Shown piece by piece: positions 5,849 through 5,851 of a DNA stretch of 5,851 bases (position 1 is its first letter; each line of letters starts with the position of its first letter). The notes below the pieces were generated by a model. That model had not been told where the DNA came from, made no database searches, and saw only the letters and a program-made list of their open reading frames with translations. Source of the stretch: Prevotella sp. GTDB taxonomy: Bacteria; Bacteroidota; Bacteroidia; Bacteroidales; Bacteroidaceae. The stretch covers positions 1-5,851 of the forward strand of contig JAIJUV010000163.1 in the NCBI GenBank assembly GCA_022732315.1. The letters are read 5' to 3'. The position numbers and the translations under genes were made by a program.

Positions 5849-5851
5849 TAT

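Overview
The window looks like chromosomal DNA from a gut-type Bacteroidales bacterium, most likely Prevotellaceae (Prevotella/Segatella). The basis is an outer-membrane TonB-dependent receptor paired with a surface-type lipoprotein, A-rich start regions without clear Shine-Dalgarno sequences, a Bacteroidetes-type -7 box (TAnnTTTG), and short CG-rich palindromic intergenic repeats. The species assignment is inference.

Layout. (1) Positions 2-844 (+) hold the C-terminal half of EttA, an ABC-F translation factor, cut by the left edge and followed by an intrinsic terminator at 898-933. (2) Positions 845-1433 are a convergent intergenic region of 589 bp with no convincing gene. It contains an array of 14-bp near-palindromes spaced exactly 22 bp apart (970-1101), a hairpin at 1121-1159, an AT-rich stretch with short direct and inverted repeats (1212-1315), a (TA)7 tract, and a strong minus-strand terminator (1359-1391). 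(3) Positions 1434-5125 (-) form a vitamin B12 capture operon: promoter-like -7 box (5118-5125), cobalamin riboswitch (4883-5080), a 122-nt leader with a further hairpin, a BtuB-like TonB-dependent receptor (2655-4760), and 54 nt later a beta-propeller lipoprotein resembling BtuG (1434-2600). (4) A 62-nt, nearly perfect inverted repeat (5138-5199) lies between this operon and the upstream gene. (5) Positions 5213-5848 (-) hold a complete HAD-family phosphatase that starts three bases from the right edge.

How the parts work together. In the B12 operon the lipoprotein probably sits on the cell surface over the BtuB-like barrel and hands over cobalamin for TonB-driven import. The riboswitch lowers expression when the cofactor is plentiful. 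The inner-membrane transporter (BtuCDF) and B12 biosynthesis genes are not in the window, so this is a two-gene outer-membrane module that ends at a clear terminator. EttA and the HAD phosphatase appear to be housekeeping neighbours without a functional link to it.

The element least explained by known features is the 22-bp-period palindrome array at 970-1101. The B12 system itself matches a known Bacteroidetes theme rather than a new system.
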